Source: Prevotella sp. (lineage in GTDB: Bacteria > Bacteroidota > Bacteroidia > Bacteroidales > Bacteroidaceae). From it: DNA of 64,000 nt. Where the stretch lies: assembly GCA_017561825.1 (NCBI GenBank), contig JAFZBK010000059.1, positions 1 to 64,000 on the forward strand, read 5' to 3'. Under the pieces are notes generated by a model, which saw only the letters and a program-made list of their open reading frames with translations, searched no databases and was not told where the DNA came from. Position 1 is the first letter of the stretch. Every line of letters begins with the position of its first letter. This document shows positions 25,759 to 34,276 of this stretch, piece after piece. A program made the position numbers and the translations under genes.

Positions 25759-26154
25759 ATGAAAAAGTTGATAATGATTACCGGACTGCTGTTGATGTGT
25801 TTGTCAGGACGGGCTCAGACTAATGGAACAGAAGAGTTTCTTGACAGGTATCAGGCACTGGTCGTGATGGTGGAATCAGAGGAAGTTATCTCCGACGAAG
25901 AGTATAAGGTGTTCTCTGCCAAGTTTGAAGAGCTCACAGGTGAGTATCATGATACGTATAAGGCTTTGATGACCGATGATCAAATCTCCAAATATACGGA
26001 GTTGCGTACACGCTATCAGAAGAAAGTGCTCGACAGAACGGCTGGAAAGGTAGGCGAGAAGATTGACAGTGTCGGTCAGAACGTGATCAAAGGCGTGAAA
26101 AAGACGGGCTCGAAGGTGAGCGGATTCCTCAAGGGTATCTTTAATAAGAAATAG
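25759..26154 (+). CDS. Small exported helical protein, unknown function
   Basis: The 131-residue product has a signal peptide (MKKLIMITGLLLMCLSGRAQ) and a charged, probably helical body rich in Glu and Lys. It ends in a basic, glycine-containing tail (KKTGSKVSGFLKGIFNKK) that may be amphipathic. I do not recognise a catalytic motif. It may be one of the small Bacteroidales-specific exported families. It stands alone, divergent from nnr and about 100 bp before hpt-adk. Confidence 0.7.
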   Translation: MKKLIMITGLLLMCLSGRAQTNGTEEFLDRYQALVVMVESEEVISDEEYKVFSAKFEELTGEYHDTYKALMTDDQISKYTELRTRYQKKVLDRTAGKVGEKIDSVGQNVIKGVKKTGSKVSGFLKGIFNKK

Positions 26155-26254
26155 GAGAAGGAGAAAGAAGGCGAATGACGAAAGTTTTTGTCTTTTCCCT
26201 TCGCAGAATCGTTTTTTTTCACTAACTTCGCACCGTGAAGAAAAACCAGAAGAT

Positions 26255-27382
26255 ATGAGTATAGTAACAATCAAAGACAAGACGTTCAGAACGTCTATCC
26301 CTGAGAAAGAGATCAAAGAACGCATTCAGGTCGTTGCCGATCGTATTAACCATGACATGGCCGACAAGAACCCATTGTTCCTGGCGGTGCTGAACGGTGC
26401 GTTTGTCTTTGCGGCGGATTTGATGCGAATGATCACAATCCCTTGTGAGATCTCGTTTGTCAAACTCGCTTCTTATCAAGGTGTTACCTCTACAGGAAAG
26501 GTGACAGAGGTGATGGGTATCAATGAAGACCTGACCAATCGTACCATTGTGATCATTGAGGATATCGTGGATACCGGTCTCACCATGAAGAGGATGATAG
26601 AGACATTAGGAACGCGTCATCCAGCTTCCGTACATATCTGTGCCTTGCTGGTGAAACCTGAGAAACTGCAGGTTGATCTGGACATCGAGTATGCCGCCAT
26701 GGAGATTCCTAACGATTTCATTGTGGGCTACGGTCTTGACTACGACCAGCAGGGTAGGAACCTGCCGGATATCTATACCCTTGTAAGTGATGAAGAAAAA
26801 CTCAATAGTATGAAGAATATCGTAATTTTCGGTGCCCCTGGATCAGGAAAGGGAACACAGAGTGACTTGATGATTAAGAAGTACGGACTGGGACATATCT
26901 CTACCGGTGACGTGCTTCGCAGTGAGATTAAGAAGGGTACGGAGCTGGGTAAGACCGCCGCTTCGTATATTGATAAAGGACAGCTGATTCCCGATGCGCT
27001 GATGGTGGATATCCTGGCCAGCGTATATGACAGCTTTGGAACAGACCATCCGGGCGTGATCTTCGATGGCTTCCCCCGCACAATCCCGCAGGCTGAGGCC
27101 CTGAAGAAAATGCTGGAGGAGCGTGGTCATAAAATCGCTGCCATGATTGAGTTGGATGTACCCGAGGAGGAACTGATGACTCGTCTGATCAAGCGCGGAC
27201 AGGAGAGTGGCCGCAGTGATGATAATGCCGAGACCATCAAGAAACGTCTTGATGTGTATCATAACCAGACATCTCCGCTCATCGAGTGGTATGAGAAGGA
27301 GGGAATCCGTCATCATATCAACGGATTGGGTGCGCTCGACCGTATCTTCGGCGACATCCAGCGTGTGGTGGATGGAATCTAA
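26255..27382 (+). CDS. Fused hypoxanthine phosphoribosyltransferase - adenylate kinase
   Basis: One open frame of 375 residues contains a complete Hpt (residues 1 to about 183; LNGAFVFAADL, PRPP motif IVIIEDIVDTGLTM) and a complete short-LID adenylate kinase from Met186 (P-loop GAPGSGKGT 194-202, ISTGDVLR, FDGFPRT). The linker is only a few residues (SDEEKLNS), and no stop codon occurs across the junction. In related genomes hpt and adk are usually separate neighbours before obgE, so this looks like a stop-codon loss. An internal start at 26810 (MKNIVIFGAPG) could also give free Adk, but the ribosome site before it is poor. obgE follows 55 bp downstream. Confidence 0.9.
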   Translation: MSIVTIKDKTFRTSIPEKEIKERIQVVADRINHDMADKNPLFLAVLNGAFVFAADLMRMITIPCEISFVKLASYQGVTSTGKVTEVMGINEDLTNRTIVIIEDIVDTGLTMKRMIETLGTRHPASVHICALLVKPEKLQVDLDIEYAAMEIPNDFIVGYGLDYDQQGRNLPDIYTLVSDEEKLNSMKNIVIFGAPGSGKGTQSDLMIKKYGLGHISTGDVLRSEIKKGTELGKTAASYIDKGQLIPDALMVDILASVYDSFGTDHPGVIFDGFPRTIPQAEALKKMLEERGHKIAAMIELDVPEEELMTRLIKRGQESGRSDDNAETIKKRLDVYHNQTSPLIEWYEKEGIRHHINGLGALDRIFGDIQRVVDGI

Positions 27383-27410
27383 TTGAAAATTGAGAATTGA
27401 GAATTGAAAA
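27380..27410. repeat. AATTGAGAATTG repeats before obgE
   Basis: Four tandem units of the AATTGAGAATTG/AATTGAAAATTG type. They are the same repeat class that is translated inside gltD. Confidence 0.7.
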
Positions 27411-27437
27411 ATAAAGAGGAGTACAGGCAATCGAGGG

Positions 27438-28604
27438 ATGGAGAGTAATTTCGTCGATTATGTGAAGATCTACTGCCGCTCCGGCAAGGGCGGTCGTGGA
27501 TCTATGCATCTGAAACATATCAAATACAACCCCAATGCCGGTCCTGATGGCGGCGATGGTGGCAAGGGCGGCAGCGTAATCCTACGCGGCAACCATAACT
27601 ATTGGACCTTGCTGCACCTGAAGTATCAACGACATGTGAAGGCTGAGCACGGCGGGAATGGTGGTAAGGATAAGTGTCATGGCACAGACGGCAAGGATGC
27701 ATATATTGATGTGCCTTGCGGTACGGTGGTCTATGATGCCGAGACAGGTAAGTATGTGTGCGATGTAACCTACGACGGTCAGGAGGTGGTATTACTGAAA
27801 GGTGGTCGTGGAGGACTGGGTAACTTCCAGTTCCGCAGTGCGACCAATCAGGCACCGCGTTTCGCACAGCCCGGAGAGCCGATGCAGGAGATGACGGTCA
27901 TCTTGGAACTGAAGCTGTTGGCTGATGTAGGACTCGTCGGTTTCCCCAATGCAGGAAAATCCACCTTGCTCTCAGCCCTCTCGAATGCCCGTCCTAAGAT
28001 TGCCAATTACCCATTTACAACCATGGAACCCTCACTGGGCATCGTGGGCTATCGTGATGGGAAGTCGTTTGTGATGGCCGATATCCCTGGAATCATCGAG
28101 GGAGCCAGCGAGGGTAGAGGACTGGGTTTGCGTTTCCTTCGTCATATCGAACGCAACTCGCTGCTGCTGTTCATGGTACCTGGCGATACAGATGATATCA
28201 AGAAGGAGTACGAGATCCTGCTGAATGAGCTGAAGCAGTTTAATCCTGAGATGCTCGATAAACAACGGGTGCTGGCAGTGACCAAGTGTGACTTGCTCGA
28301 CGAAGAGTTGATAGATATGCTAAGGGATACCTTGCCTGACGACCTTCCCGTGGTGTTCATCTCTGCCGTGACAGGCTATGGACTAACCGACTTAAAAGAT
28401 GTGCTGTGGGCCGAACTTAATAGTGAAAGCAATAAACTGAAAGGCATTACTGCAGAGGACACCTTAGTGCATCGCGACAAGGATATGAGGCGGTTTACCG
28501 AAGAACTGAAAGCGGAAGGGGAGGATGAGATCCTGTTCGTGGATGATGAAGAGGAGGACATCGAAGAACTGGAGGATTACGAACTGGAAGATCTCGAAGA
28601 CTAA
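27438..28604 (+). CDS. obgE: GTPase Obg
   Basis: This is a ribosome-associated GTPase of 388 residues. The glycine-rich Obg fold occupies about residues 1-158 ([25 protein letters not shown]). The G domain has GFPNAGKST (G1), [10 protein letters not shown] (G3) and TKCDL (G4). The C-terminus is acidic ([19 protein letters not shown]). Its position after adk is usual for the group. A shared bidirectional hairpin follows. Confidence 0.96.
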   Translation: MESNFVDYVKIYCRSGKGGRGSMHLKHIKYNPNAGPDGGDGGKGGSVILRGNHNYWTLLHLKYQRHVKAEHGGNGGKDKCHGTDGKDAYIDVPCGTVVYDAETGKYVCDVTYDGQEVVLLKGGRGGLGNFQFRSATNQAPRFAQPGEPMQEMTVILELKLLADVGLVGFPNAGKSTLLSALSNARPKIANYPFTTMEPSLGIVGYRDGKSFVMADIPGIIEGASEGRGLGLRFLRHIERNSLLLFMVPGDTDDIKKEYEILLNELKQFNPEMLDKQRVLAVTKCDLLDEELIDMLRDTLPDDLPVVFISAVTGYGLTDLKDVLWAELNSESNKLKGITAEDTLVHRDKDMRRFTEELKAEGEDEILFVDDEEEDIEELEDYELEDLED

Positions 28605-28628
28605 GTATCTGTTTTGAAAAAAATAATA

Positions 28629-28654
28629 AAGGGGAAGAGTCATCTCTTCCCCTT
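28629..28654. terminator. Bidirectional terminator between obgE and the 28640 gene
   Basis: AAGGGGAAGAG (28629-28639) pairs with CTCTTCCCCTT (28644-28654) around TCAT. It overlaps the 3' end of the minus-strand gene, whose stop codon lies in the loop. Confidence 0.8.
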
Positions 28655-28834
28655 ATGTCTGTTAGCACGGTTCTGACGATACTTGGCTTTCTGTATCGCC
28701 GCACCGCTACCATGGGCACCAGTCACATATTTCTTCTTCTTGGCTTTGGTCTTCACCTTGCCATCATCGGCTTTCTTCTGACCGCCTTTGCCGAAAGAAA
28801 TCCCGTTCTCTAAGATATAATCGAAATCGTCCAT
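28640..28834 (-). CDS. Small basic protein, unknown function
   Basis: The 64-residue product starts MDDFDYILENGISFGKGGQ and becomes strongly basic (KTKAKKKKYVTGAHGSG, then QNRANRHKGKR). Start 28834 was chosen because upstream codons lie in the AT-rich repeat. The acidic/hydrophobic head and basic tail suggest an RNA- or ribosome-binding protein. That is inference from composition. Its terminator stem encodes the last residues. Confidence 0.7.
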   Translation of the reverse strand: MDDFDYILENGISFGKGGQKKADDGKVKTKAKKKKYVTGAHGSGAAIQKAKYRQNRANRHKGKR

Positions 28835-28839
28835 GGCCA

Positions 28840-28873
28840 AATTTTCAATTCTCAATTCTCAATTTTCAATTCG
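28840..28873. repeat. TTCTCAATTCTCAATTTTC repeats
   Basis: AT-rich tandem repeat of the gltD type, filling the gap between the AICAR formyltransferase stop and the small basic gene. Confidence 0.7.
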
Positions 28874-28874
28874 T

Positions 28875-30059
28875 TTAGTGGTGGAACAGGCGTACTCCCG
28901 TGAACGTCATGGCAATGCCGTATTTGTCGCAGGTCATGATGACATGGTCGTCGCGAACAGAACCACCTGCCTGTGCGATATACTCCACACCGCTCTTATG
29001 GGCACGCTCCACATTGTCACCGAAGGGGAAGAACGCATCAGATCCCAGAGACACCTTTGTGTTCTGTGCAATCCATGCTTTCTTTTCCTCACGGGTAAGC
29101 ACCTCGGGCTTCTCCTTGAAGAACTTCTGCCATTCGCCTTCTGCCAATACATCATCGTGATCGTCAGAGATATAGATGTCGATGGTGTTATCACGGTCGG
29201 CACGACGGATACCATCGATGAACGGAAGGGCCATCACCTTCGGATGCTGGCGCAGCCACCAGATGTCAGCCTTGTTGCCTGCCAGACGGGTACAGTGGAT
29301 ACGACTCTGCTGTCCTGCACCGATGCCGATGGCTTGTCCGTCCTTGACATAACAAACAGAATTGCTCTGAGTATATTTCAGGGTGATGAGTGCAATGATC
29401 AAGTCGCGCTTGGCATCTGCTGGGAATACCTTGTTCTCCGTGGGGATGTTCTCAAACAGTGCGGGATCATCGAGCTTGATCTCATTACGACCCTGCTCGA
29501 AGGTGATACCGAACACCTGCTTGCGTTCTACGGGCTCAGGTACATAGTTGGGATCAATCTGGATCACATTGTAGGTTCCCTTACGCTTCTCACGCAGGAT
29601 CTGCAGTGCCTCTTCGGTATAACCCGGAGCAATCACGCCGTCAGAAACCTCACGCTTCAACAGGGTGGCGGTAACAGCATCACAGGTGTCAGACAGAGCC
29701 ACGAAGTCACCATACGAACTCATGCGGTCGGCACCTCTTGCACGAGCATAGGCACAGGCAATAGCCGACTCATCCAGTCCTTTGATATCATCCACGAAAT
29801 AGATCTTCTTCAGCGTGTCGCTCAGGGGCAGTCCTACAGCAGCACCTGCCGGCGATACATGCTTGAAACTGGCGGCTGAGGGCAGACCGGTGGCTGCCTT
29901 CATCTCCTTGACAAGCTGCCAGCTGTTCAGTGCATCCAGGAAATTGATGTAGCCAGGACGACCGTTTAATACTTCAAGGGGTAATTCTCCTTCCGTCATG
30001 AAAATACGTGAAGGTTTTTGGTTGGGATTACATCCGTACTTCAGTGCTAATTCTTTCAT
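28875..30059 (-). CDS. AICAR formyltransferase, stand-alone (PurH C-terminal half)
   Basis: It transfers a formyl group from 10-formyl-THF to AICAR in purine synthesis. The 394-residue protein covers only the formyltransferase part: SRIFMTEGELPLEVLNGRPGY (quoted in two parts, SRIFMTEGELP and LEVLNGRPGY), ASFKHVSPAGAAVGLPLS with the catalytic K-H pair, and SVCYVKDGQAIGIGAGQQSR (split SVCYVKDG and QAIGIGAGQQSR). No IMP cyclohydrolase domain is attached; that activity is encoded at 57520-58119. The start at 30059 (MKELALKYGCNP) excludes 47 in-frame codons that would be read through the upstream repeat. Whether the two genes came from splitting a fused gene is not known. Confidence 0.92.
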   Translation of the reverse strand: MKELALKYGCNPNQKPSRIFMTEGELPLEVLNGRPGYINFLDALNSWQLVKEMKAATGLPSAASFKHVSPAGAAVGLPLSDTLKKIYFVDDIKGLDESAIACAYARARGADRMSSYGDFVALSDTCDAVTATLLKREVSDGVIAPGYTEEALQILREKRKGTYNVIQIDPNYVPEPVERKQVFGITFEQGRNEIKLDDPALFENIPTENKVFPADAKRDLIIALITLKYTQSNSVCYVKDGQAIGIGAGQQSRIHCTRLAGNKADIWWLRQHPKVMALPFIDGIRRADRDNTIDIYISDDHDDVLAEGEWQKFFKEKPEVLTREEKKAWIAQNTKVSLGSDAFFPFGDNVERAHKSGVEYIAQAGGSVRDDHVIMTCDKYGIAMTFTGVRLFHH

Positions 30060-30087
30060 CTTTTCTATTGGGATATGAATTTGGGGG

Positions 30088-30185
30088 CAAAGGTACGGAT
30101 AAGTGAGCGAAATACCAAATAAAAGTATATTTTTATTTGTATTTCCGAGCGGGAGTACTTTCGGCGCAGCCAAAGGTACGAATAA
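30088..30185. repeat. Dispersed repeat carrying the AICAR-formyltransferase promoter
   Basis: CAAAGGTACGGATAAGTGAG, then GCGAAATACC, an AT-rich palindromic centre, and TTTCCGAGCGGGAGTACTTT followed by CGGCGCAGCCAAAGG. A close relative lies at 56344-56500, upstream of the LptF/G gene. In both, CAAAGnTA at the gene-proximal end is the -7 box (TACCTTTG at 30095-30088 here). Confidence 0.7.
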
Positions 30186-30399
30186 AAAACCATAAAACAC
30201 TAATAATCGCCTTGAAATGTTAAATACTGAATAAAAAGGGTATTAAAAAACGTGAACGCGCACAGTTGCCCTTTTACATGAAAGAGATCCCCTAAATGTC
30301 TGTTATGTTGCAAGAAAGAGGAAATACGGGTGAGAAAAACCGACAATTGGGTATATCCAAAAAGATGTAAACCCACTTTTATGCCCCACCTTTTTTTAT
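30186..30399. other. Intergenic stretch with no recognised feature
   Basis: Between the repeat and the NlpC/P60 promoter I see no reading frame with a plausible product and no strong hairpin. Confidence 0.6.
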
Positions 30400-30407
30400 T
30401 ATCTTTG
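30400..30407 (+). promoter_or_regulatory. -7 box for the NlpC/P60 gene
   Basis: TATCTTTG, about 70 nt before the ATG, matches TAnnTTTG. A TTTTATG stretch about 20 bp upstream is a poor -33. Confidence 0.5.
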
Positions 30408-30477
30408 CATACGAAAAGTTAGAGAATCGGAGAAAATCTCCGTTTTTTGTTGTTTTATACACCTAACCTAAAATATA

Positions 30478-31050
30478 ATGAGTAAAAAAATTATTCTTTG
30501 CGTGGTACTGTTATTGGTTTCTTCTTTGGCTCCTTCATCAGCCAAAAAGAAGAAGACTGCCAAGAAGGTTGTGCCTCAGACCGAGCAAAGATACCAGGAA
30601 ATAGATAATTATGATTTTCTCTATTCAGGAGAGGATTATATCTACCAAGATAACTATGCGGCTATTGATAACCTGATGGATGAGGCTTTCAAGCACATCG
30701 GTGCTCGTTATCGCAGTGGTGCTAAGGGTCCGTCGGCTTTCGACTGCTCTGGTTTCACCAGCTATGTCTATAGCAAGATGATGAACAAATCCATCGGTGC
30801 CTCCTCTCGCGACCAGTATGCTAGGAATACCCCGATTCGTAATGATGAGATTCAGACCGGTGACCTGGTGTTCTTCACCAGTCCTAACAGTGGACGCGGT
30901 GTGGGTCATGTGGGTATCGTGGTTGATGTGGATCCTTTAACAGGTTCCTTTGACTTCATTCATGCCAGCAGCTCAAATGGTGTGAAGGTCAGCAATTCCC
31001 GCGACGGCTATTATTCTCGCAGGTATATTGGCGCACGCCGTGTGAACTGA
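30478..31050 (+). CDS. NlpC/P60-family cell-wall peptidase
   Basis: The 190-residue protein has a signal peptide (residues 1-22, ending SSA) followed by a lysine-rich stretch. The NlpC/P60 domain (about residues 63-190) shows the catalytic triad: Cys in AFDCSGFTSYVYS, His in GVGHVGIVVD and His in FDFIHASSS. It probably cleaves peptide bonds in peptidoglycan stems. Its stop codon shares a base with the start of the next gene, so the two are likely coupled. Confidence 0.9.
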   Translation: MSKKIILCVVLLLVSSLAPSSAKKKKTAKKVVPQTEQRYQEIDNYDFLYSGEDYIYQDNYAAIDNLMDEAFKHIGARYRSGAKGPSAFDCSGFTSYVYSKMMNKSIGASSRDQYARNTPIRNDEIQTGDLVFFTSPNSGRGVGHVGIVVDVDPLTGSFDFIHASSSNGVKVSNSRDGYYSRRYIGARRVN

Positions 31051-32189
31051 TGAGGTATATGAGAATCAATCTTTTATTATTAGTAGCAGGATACTTATTG
31101 GCCTGCTCACCATCACAGGATGCTGGCAAACAGATGCCAGCATCGTCTGTCTTACAACCTGTAGTCACTGATTCCAGTGTTTTGCCTGAAGAGGAGATGG
31201 CGGAACCCCGCAGGGCGTTGCCAGACACGCTGACCATTGCCATGACCGGCGATATCATGATGGGCACCACTTATCCTTCAGTGATGCTTCCTGCCAATGA
31301 TGGCAAGAATTTGTTTCGTGATGTCAAGGATCTGCTGGTGAAGGCCGACTTAGCCGTGGGAAACCTCGAGGGAACGCTTTGCGATGGTGGAGAAACAAAG
31401 AAGAAGCTTTCCAATGTCAGCTATGCGTTCAGGATGCCAACACGGTTTGCTCCGCTGCTGAAAGAGGCGGGATATGATTTCCTGAGCATGGCCAATAACC
31501 ACGCAAACGACTTCGGTACGGAAGGTATTCTCTCAACAGAGCAGTGCCTGAACGAGCAGGATATCCGTTTCTCAGGTATTGCAGGCAGGACAAGGTGTGC
31601 CGTGGTGGAGAGAAACGGTGTTCGCTACGGTCTTTGTGCCTTCGGTCATAACGGCTATACCATGCAGCACAACGACCTGTCGCTGGTAAAAGAGATTCTT
31701 GATGAACTGCGGGGGAAGTCGGACATCGTAGTGGTATCCTTCCATGGTGGCGCAGAAGGACAGTCGTATAGTCATCTTCCCCAGGGACGTGAGATCTTCC
31801 TCAATGAGGATCGTGGCTCACTGCGTGAGTTCGCCCACTTCTGCATCGATAATGGTGCCGATGTGGTTTATGGTCACGGACCGCATGTGGTGCGCTGCGT
31901 GGAGGTGTATCAGAGTCGTTTCATTGCCTATAGTCTTGGTAACTTCTGCACGCCTTACGGCATCAACCTGAAGGGAGTCTCAGGCTATGCTCCTGTGGTG
32001 ACGATAAAGATCGGTAACGACGGACGTTTCCTCAAAGGAAAGATCCACTCCTTTATCCAACAGCGCGGTATCGGTCCGCGCAAGGATGAAACCAATGCCG
32101 TGCCACGACAGATGAAGATGCTCAGCGATGCCGACGTACCCAATAGCATGGTGCGCCTTGACAACCAAGGGAACATCAAACTGAAATAA
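31050..32189 (+). CDS. CapA-family metallophosphatase-like lipoprotein
   Basis: The 379-residue protein has a lipoprotein signal (LLLLVAGYLLACSPS). The CapA/PgsA-like fold then shows AMTGDIMMGTTYPS, AVGNLEGTLCDGG, FLSMANNHANDFG, VVVSFHGGAEGQ and VVYGHGPHVVRCVE, which together form the usual metal-binding motif set of this family. Family members are linked to poly-gamma-glutamate capsule synthesis, but many have other or unknown roles. Pairing with a secreted peptidase suggests an envelope function. Confidence 0.85.
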   Translation: MRYMRINLLLLVAGYLLACSPSQDAGKQMPASSVLQPVVTDSSVLPEEEMAEPRRALPDTLTIAMTGDIMMGTTYPSVMLPANDGKNLFRDVKDLLVKADLAVGNLEGTLCDGGETKKKLSNVSYAFRMPTRFAPLLKEAGYDFLSMANNHANDFGTEGILSTEQCLNEQDIRFSGIAGRTRCAVVERNGVRYGLCAFGHNGYTMQHNDLSLVKEILDELRGKSDIVVVSFHGGAEGQSYSHLPQGREIFLNEDRGSLREFAHFCIDNGADVVYGHGPHVVRCVEVYQSRFIAYSLGNFCTPYGINLKGVSGYAPVVTIKIGNDGRFLKGKIHSFIQQRGIGPRKDETNAVPRQMKMLSDADVPNSMVRLDNQGNIKLK

Positions 32190-32221
32190 GATACTCCGTT
32201 ATCTCATTGACGGACATAAAA

Positions 32222-32247
32222 AAAAGAGACTCCAACGAGTCTCTTTT
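32222..32247. terminator. Bidirectional terminator
   Basis: AAAAGAGACTC pairs with GAGTCTCTTTT around CAAC. It lies between the convergent CapA-like gene and rplS. Confidence 0.85.
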
Positions 32248-32268
32248 ATTCTTTTCTTGTAAAAAGGA

Positions 32269-32640
32269 TTAGTCCTTTTTCTCTGCGGCAATAGGAGTAC
32301 GCTTCTCAGCAATACGAGCCTTCTTACCAGTGAGCTTGCGCAGGTAGTACAGCTTAGCGCGACGTACCTTACCGATCTTGTTCACCTCAATGCTCTCGAT
32401 GTTCGGACTCTCGATGGGGAAGATACGCTCTACACCAACAGTACCTGACATCTTACGAACGGTGAAACGCTTCTTCTCACCATGACCGCAAATCTTAATG
32501 ACCACACCGCGGTAGAGCTGGATACGCTCCTTGTTACCCTCGATGATCTTGTAAGCAACGGTTACTGTGTCACCTGCCTTGAAATCGGGGTGCTGCTTAC
32601 CGGTTGCAAATGCTTCTTCAGCAACTTTAATTAAATCCAT
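32269..32640 (-). CDS. rplS: Ribosomal protein L19
   Basis: L19 binds at the interface of the 30S and 50S subunits. The 123-residue sequence has [45 protein letters not shown] (20 residues) and [21 protein letters not shown] short C-terminal extension ([12 protein letters not shown]) follows. It is monocistronic with its own promoter. Confidence 0.97.
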   Translation of the reverse strand: MDLIKVAEEAFATGKQHPDFKAGDTVTVAYKIIEGNKERIQLYRGVVIKICGHGEKKRFTVRKMSGTVGVERIFPIESPNIESIEVNKIGKVRRAKLYYLRKLTGKKARIAEKRTPIAAEKKD

Positions 32641-32730
32641 TGTCTTGAAATCGTTTGATTCTTAATAAGTTTCGCGCAACATAGACAGGCAACTCTTCTT
32701 CCTTCCATCGGTTACGTCGAAAAAGCGGTG

Positions 32731-32761
32731 CAAAGGTACAACAAATTTCTGAACTGACAAA
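32731..32761 (-). promoter_or_regulatory. rplS promoter
   Basis: On the minus strand, TTTG (32761-32758) and TACCTTTG (32738-32731) are separated by 19 bp. The leader is about 85 nt. Confidence 0.7.
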
Positions 32762-32819
32762 ACATTCCGCGTTTTTTCTTCATTATACGTTGTTTATTAC
32801 CCCCAAAAGTGTATCGTTT

Positions 32820-32880
32820 GCAAATGGAAGAATCTGTTTATGTATAACCTCAATGGTCAGCGTGAAATGAGAAAGAATTA
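32820..32880 (+). pseudogene. Possible remnant of a surface-protein C-terminus
   Basis: One frame reads FMYNLNGQREMRKN then stop. YNLNGQR is the typical motif near the end of the BspA-like proteins encoded at 38.1 and 34.6 kb. Nothing upstream continues the frame, so it is at best a fragment. The remaining sequence of the rplS-zeta gap has no other feature I can support. Confidence 0.35.
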
Positions 32881-32923
32881 GCCCTTATTCCTTATAATGG
32901 CGCAGAATGACATAAGATGTCGA

Positions 32924-33526
32924 TCAGAAATTCAGAATTGGTGCAGTCCATTTTGGCAGTACTTTCATATACTGCTTTACAACTTTACCTTCAGTCATGC
33001 GAAACAATATCTTAGCTTCGCTGTTTTCTTTTGTGTTGTCGTAAACATATGTACGATCTGCATACTTCGATGCTTTCATACAGTTCACTATCGACTTATA
33101 ATAACGCGATATAATTTTCGATATAGGCACATCGTGTCCACCTTTCATCACTCTATGCGCAATTCTTGATGCATTAATAGAAGGGTGTTCGGTTGAAACG
33201 AAGAAGAGTCTGATAAAAAAACCAGCTTCTTTAGCCCGCTTGATAAAGTCAATCTTATCATCAGCCGAAAGAACTGTTTCAAAGATTAAACTCTGTTTTT
33301 TCTGCAAGCAATCTTCACGCAGAGATTCGCAGTATTTGATAGATTTGAGTACAGCTTCTTGTGAGTTCCAGTCGCCAAACTTCTCTTGAGCCACAATGTC
33401 TGGGTTTATGTAAAGAGCGCCTTCCAGCCATTCGTGTTTAAGGATTTTAGAGGTAATAGTCGTCTTACCCGATCCGTTGGGACCAGCTATCACAATGAGG
33501 ACAGGCTTATGATCAGTCTTGTTCAT
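32924..33526 (-). CDS. Zeta-toxin-like P-loop kinase
   Basis: The 200-residue protein begins with a Walker A motif, LIVIAGPNGSGKTTITSKIL. It follows the zeta/PezT pattern: YINPDIVAQ, SLIFETVLSADDKIDFIKRA (20 residues) and SRIAHRVMKGGHDVPISKI. Zeta toxins phosphorylate UDP-N-acetylglucosamine, but some kinases of this fold are not toxins. It overlaps a 58-residue gene by 4 bp (ATGA), as toxin-antitoxin pairs often do. It is AT-rich compared with the housekeeping genes and lies in a region of gene fragments, suggesting transfer. Confidence 0.82.
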   Translation of the reverse strand: MNKTDHKPVLIVIAGPNGSGKTTITSKILKHEWLEGALYINPDIVAQEKFGDWNSQEAVLKSIKYCESLREDCLQKKQSLIFETVLSADDKIDFIKRAKEAGFFIRLFFVSTEHPSINASRIAHRVMKGGHDVPISKIISRYYKSIVNCMKASKYADRTYVYDNTKENSEAKILFRMTEGKVVKQYMKVLPKWTAPILNF

Positions 33527-33699
33527 ATCCCTGCAACAGCCTTTTGTGCTTCAGCCATCATCAGGTTGAAGTAGTATTCGGTTGCCTCTTCATTGGATGT
33601 CTTAGCATCCTCAGCCGCCTCACGCATCAACTGTCTTAGAACCTCGTCTGTAGGTTCTTCCATACCAGTCAATTTGTATGTATCTATCGTTTGCTTCAT
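33523..33699 (-). CDS. Small acidic protein upstream of the zeta-like kinase, candidate antitoxin
   Basis: The 58-codon gene encodes MKQTIDTYKLTGMEEPTDEV, then LRQLMREAAEDAKTSNEEAT, then EYYFNLMMAEAQKAVAGI. It is acidic and predicted helical. The stop codon overlaps the start of the kinase gene. Its own promoter (33708-33739) lies directly upstream, so it is made first, as antitoxins usually are. No known antitoxin family is evident by eye. Confidence 0.72.
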   Translation of the reverse strand: MKQTIDTYKLTGMEEPTDEVLRQLMREAAEDAKTSNEEATEYYFNLMMAEAQKAVAGI

Positions 33700-33707
33700 A
33701 TCGTGTG

Positions 33708-33739
33708 CAAAGATAGCGTCTTTAGTTTAAACTTCCAAA
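33708..33739 (-). promoter_or_regulatory. Promoter of the zeta-like pair
   Basis: On the minus strand, TTTG (33739-33736) and TATCTTTG (33715-33708) are 20 bp apart. The -33 box touches the hairpin element at 33738-33799. Confidence 0.65.
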
Positions 33740-33799
33740 TTTTGGAGCAGCGAATACAAAGAAATGCTTGCATTTCCTTTGTTGAGTCGCAACAAAATT
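33738..33799. repeat. Covarying hairpin element, copy 3
   Basis: The outer stem is AATTTTG/CAAAATT, against ACTTTTG/CAAAAGT in copies 1 and 2, which is one compensated base pair. The internal GAGCAGCGA and GAGTCGCAA segments are kept. The inner CAAAGAAATG/CATTTCCTTTG stem carries the apical GCTTGCAT. Confidence 0.72.
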
Positions 33800-33898
33800 C
33801 GACCGCATGTCAAATAATTCCAATCAAAATCTTGTCAAAGAGCGCCTGCTATTTATTCTTGTTTCTTTTGTTTTATTCCATCGGGTGAATATTATGTG

Positions 33899-34276
33899 TT
33901 AAGCACCCCCCAAAATCCCATCATTGTCCTTGCTTTCATGCTCCAACATTCCGCTCTTTTGCATAGTAGAAAGGTTACGTTCGATAGTGCGTTGGCTCAC
34001 CGACAATATCTCCGACATTTGTCGGCCTGTGATTGTCGGAGACTCTTTGATGAGATTCAAGATTTTTTGCTGACGTTCAGTGAGTTTCGTCTCCGACATG
34101 TCTCCGACATTATCTCCGACATTCGGGATGTCGGTGGAGGCATAGATGATTGTCTGGAACTGGGTTGGGGTTGACTTGGAAATGGGTTTCAACTCATCTT
34201 TATATCCTTCCAGAGCTTTGGTCTCATTACAAATGCGTGTGAGAACGAGAAATCCATTATTGAGTATTGTTATCAT
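33899..34276 (-). pseudogene. C-terminal fragment of a regulator with winged-helix domain
   Basis: This frame gives up to 125 residues. It includes the linker IPNVGDNVGDMSETKLTERQ, a winged helix (KILNLIKESPTITGRQMSEI, then LSVSQRTIERNLSTMQKSG), and an ending close to KDNDG. NVGDNVGD linkers before a winged helix are typical of AlbA_2/ATP-binding or Fic-linked regulators. The large N-terminal domain is missing, and the first residues overlap an unrelated fragment, so this is probably a broken gene. Confidence 0.6.
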
